Shown in pieces: positions 62,452 to 64,000 of a DNA stretch of 64,000 nucleotides. Source of the DNA: CAVQEK01 sp964596645. GTDB taxonomy: Bacteria > Bacteroidota > Bacteroidia > Cytophagales > Cyclobacteriaceae. The notes beneath the pieces were generated by a model, which saw only the letters and a program-made list of their open reading frames with translations, ran no database searches and was not told where the DNA came from. The stretch is from assembly GCA_964596645.1 (NCBI GenBank), contig CAZQVB010000014.1, forward strand, positions 1-64,000, written 5' to 3'. Positions within the stretch are counted from its first letter, which is position 1. Each line of letters begins with the position of its first letter. Position numbers and translations under genes: made by a program.

Positions 62452-63724
62452 TTATTCCGCATGGAGTGCTTCAATGGGGTTTACCCGGGCGGCTTTGCCT
62501 GCCGGCACAAGGCCTGCCAGCGCACCGCATACAATGAGCAGAAAAAATGCAAGCAGGGCGGTGNNNNNNNNNNGTCATGTTGATCTCAGGATTTTTAAAC
62601 ATGCCCGCCGAGCCGCCATTTTGCTCTATGGCATACGCCACACCGGCTAAGATGAGGTTGCCCACCACCAGGCCTACATATCCGGCAATGGTGGTGATGA
62701 ATATGGACTCCTGAAGAATGAGCTGAATGATACTGAGTGGTGTAGCGCCCAATGATTTGCGTATGCCGATCTCTTTGGTGCGCTCCTTTACAATGATGAG
62801 CATAATATTGCTAACGCCAATCACTCCGGCCAGCAAGGTGCCAATGCCCACCACCCACACAAATATGTCGATGCCGTTGAATAGGTTTTTTATCTGTGCG
62901 TACTCCTCCTCCAGATTTTCGGAGCCAAAGGCATTTTTGTCGTCGGGGTGTATTTTATGTCTTTCGCGCAGCACTTCGCGCATTCCCGCTTCTACCTCGG
63001 CTGCGCTGTAGCCGTCTTTCGCCGTAAAGCCAAACCAGCCTACGCGGTTGCCATAGTTGAAGGCCTGCTGAAATGTGGTGAAAGGCACGTGTATCTGCTC
63101 ATCGCGCTCTGCCTGCTCTCCGCTGCGCCTGGACCGGAAGATGCCCACAACCTGAAAATAAATCCCATTTATTTTGATGTAGCTGCCAATGGCTTCTTCG
63201 CCTTCTTCAAATAAAATTCCTTTCACATAATTGCCGATCACCGCTATTTTGCGCCTTTCGGCGATGTCGAGGGGGTTGATGTGCCTGCCAGCCACCACAT
63301 TTACAAACTGTACATTTTGATATTCCGGGTAGTCGCCAAATACTCTGAAGGATCCGGATTTGTTTTCGTGGCTTATTTTATTGGCGCTGTTCCAGTCGTG
63401 CAGGTTGTTTCTGGGGGCGAGGTATCCCAGGNNNNNNNNNNCGCCATTGATCAGCGCTGCACGATCTTCGTTGGTGAAGTTGATGTAGCGGCCGGGTTGC
63501 AGCCCCTGATAGGGCATGGTGGTGCGATTGCTCCATACAAAGCCGCCATTGGTAGCCCAGCCGGCGAAGTTGGCGACCACACCATTTTCCAGTCCGTTGC
63601 CCGAACCCATCAGGATGAGGAGCATGAAAATGCCCCAAAACGCGCCAAACATCGTGAGGAAGGTACGAAGCTTATTCTTGCGAATGGTGTGCAAAATCTC
63701 TTGCCACTTGTCGTAGTCAAACAT
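62452..63724 (-). CDS. MacB-type ABC transporter permease, broken by assembly gaps
   Basis: A MacB-like permease: N-terminal helix LRTFLTMFGAFWGIFMLLIL, a periplasmic core domain, then an FtsX domain with GVIGVSNIMLIIVKERTKEIGIRKSLGATP. The naive frame after the N run (62564-62573) ends at 62471 with an unlike tail. The other frame on the same strand ends at 62452 with ALLAFFLLIVCGALAG and VNPIEALHAE, which matches the second permease (VNPIVALRDE). The run of Ns must therefore be a multiple of three and is possibly zero. A second N run (63432-63441) lies in the core domain, where the frame is kept. No ATPase domain is fused. Confidence 0.82.
62564..62573. other. assembly gap (10 N) inside the permease
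   Basis: Ten undetermined bases. Removing them joins ATGAC and CACCGCC into M-T-T-A, which aligns without a gap to the paralogous I-T-T-A of the next permease. A zero-length true gap is thus likely. Confidence 0.85.
63432..63441. other. assembly gap (10 N) inside the permease
   Basis: Ten undetermined bases between ALING and LGYLAPRNN. The frame is kept only if the true length is 1, 4, 7 or 10 bases and so on (one more than a multiple of three). The missing residues are unknown. Confidence 0.9.
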
Positions 63725-63735
63725 GCTCTTGTCTT

Positions 63736-64000
63736 TTATTCATCTCTCAGCGCCACTATAGGATTTACTTTGGCCGCATTGCGCGCCGGAAAATAACCGG
63801 CCAATGTGCCCGCTACCGCCAGCAGTAGCGTGGCGATAAGTGCTGTGGTGATGTCGATATCGGGATTTTTGAAATATGGCGCATCCACCTGAAAGTTGAT
63901 GAGTGCCCATTTGATCAGTTCGATGAGACCAATGCCTGCCACCAGCCCGATATAGCCCGCCACTACCGTGATGAGGATGGCCTCGTGCAGTACCAGCCCA
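63736..64000 (-). CDS. second MacB-type ABC permease, partial at window edge
   Basis: The 3' part of a gene that starts beyond the right edge. The frame is open to 64000 with GLVLHEAILITVV before VAGYIGLVAGIG, and it ends TLAGYFPARNAAKVNPIVALRDE, the closing helices of an FtsX domain. It stops 11 bases before the other permease gene. Two paired permeases with one adaptor are a common Bacteroidota export layout; the ATPase should lie to the right. Confidence 0.8.
   Translation of the reverse strand, partial: GLVLHEAILITVVAGYIGLVAGIGLIELIKWALINFQVDAPYFKNPDIDITTALIATLLLAVAGTLAGYFPARNAAKVNPIVALRDE

Noticed and set aside
62471..62563. C-terminus of the permease as read directly across the N run
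   Set aside because: HRPACIF... is out of frame; the alternative frame matches the paralogous permease end.
1..64000. CRISPR arrays, tRNA or rRNA genes
   Set aside because: No regularly spaced direct repeats and no tRNA-type arm sequences were seen by eye; a tRNA or CRISPR search program was not available, so a weak instance could have been missed.

Overview
The window reads as a draft-quality chromosomal segment of a Bacteroidota bacterium, most likely of the Cytophagales type. The evidence is a SusC/SusD pair with an ECF sigma factor and FecR anti-sigma factor, C-terminal type IX secretion sorting domains on a GH9 glycosidase and an S8 protease, several DUF3857 proteins, and promoter-like TTTG/TAnnTTTG elements. 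Two runs of ten N at the right end are scaffold gaps.

Region 1 (1-4583) is AT-rich and accessory. It carries small same-strand genes: a PIN-domain protein, lipoproteins, unknown proteins and a gene broken by an in-frame stop. Imperfect inverted repeats separate them. Several of these end in GTT-type core boxes, and in one case the start and end of a unit are exactly complementary over 10 nt. This looks like an integron-style or related cassette array; no integrase is visible.

Region 2 (4584-13045, minus strand) is a branched-chain amino acid operon, ilvD-ilvB-ilvN-ilvC-leuA, with pyruvate kinase upstream of it. The 5' leader of ilvD holds a short peptide gene with a run of 11 Ile/Val/Leu codons in 12. 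It is followed by a candidate antiterminator segment and a strong intrinsic terminator ending a few bases before the ilvD ATG. This has every element of a ribosome-mediated attenuator. None of it is visible from long ORFs because the leader peptide is only 22 residues.

Region 3 (13292-28801) holds an M49-like metallopeptidase lipoprotein, two tandem DUF3857/transglutaminase-like proteins (the second lacking the catalytic triad), a ligase-associated-type DEXH helicase standing alone, a PorV-like protein overlapping a helix-hairpin-helix beta-barrel protein, an SMP-30-like lipoprotein, a helical-repeat protein, a small beta-barrel protein and a small membrane-anchored protein.

Region 4 (29019-41388) is a carbohydrate-use locus: secreted GH9 glycosidase, sulfatase, ECF sigma factor, FecR, SusC with an STN domain, SusD, a near-perfect terminator, then a DUF1080 protein. 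Sigma factor, FecR and STN-SusC together imply substrate-triggered signalling across the envelope.

Region 5 (41651-64000) contains an NhaD-type antiporter, a third DUF3857 protein, an SF1 helicase, a 48-residue protein, PEP carboxylase, a tightly packed run from mnmA through a lipoprotein, an S8 protease and rpe to a TonB-dependent receptor, a murein pair (L,D-transpeptidase and M15 peptidase, overlapping), a small secreted protein, and the distal part of an ABC export system (two permeases and an adaptor) running off the right edge.
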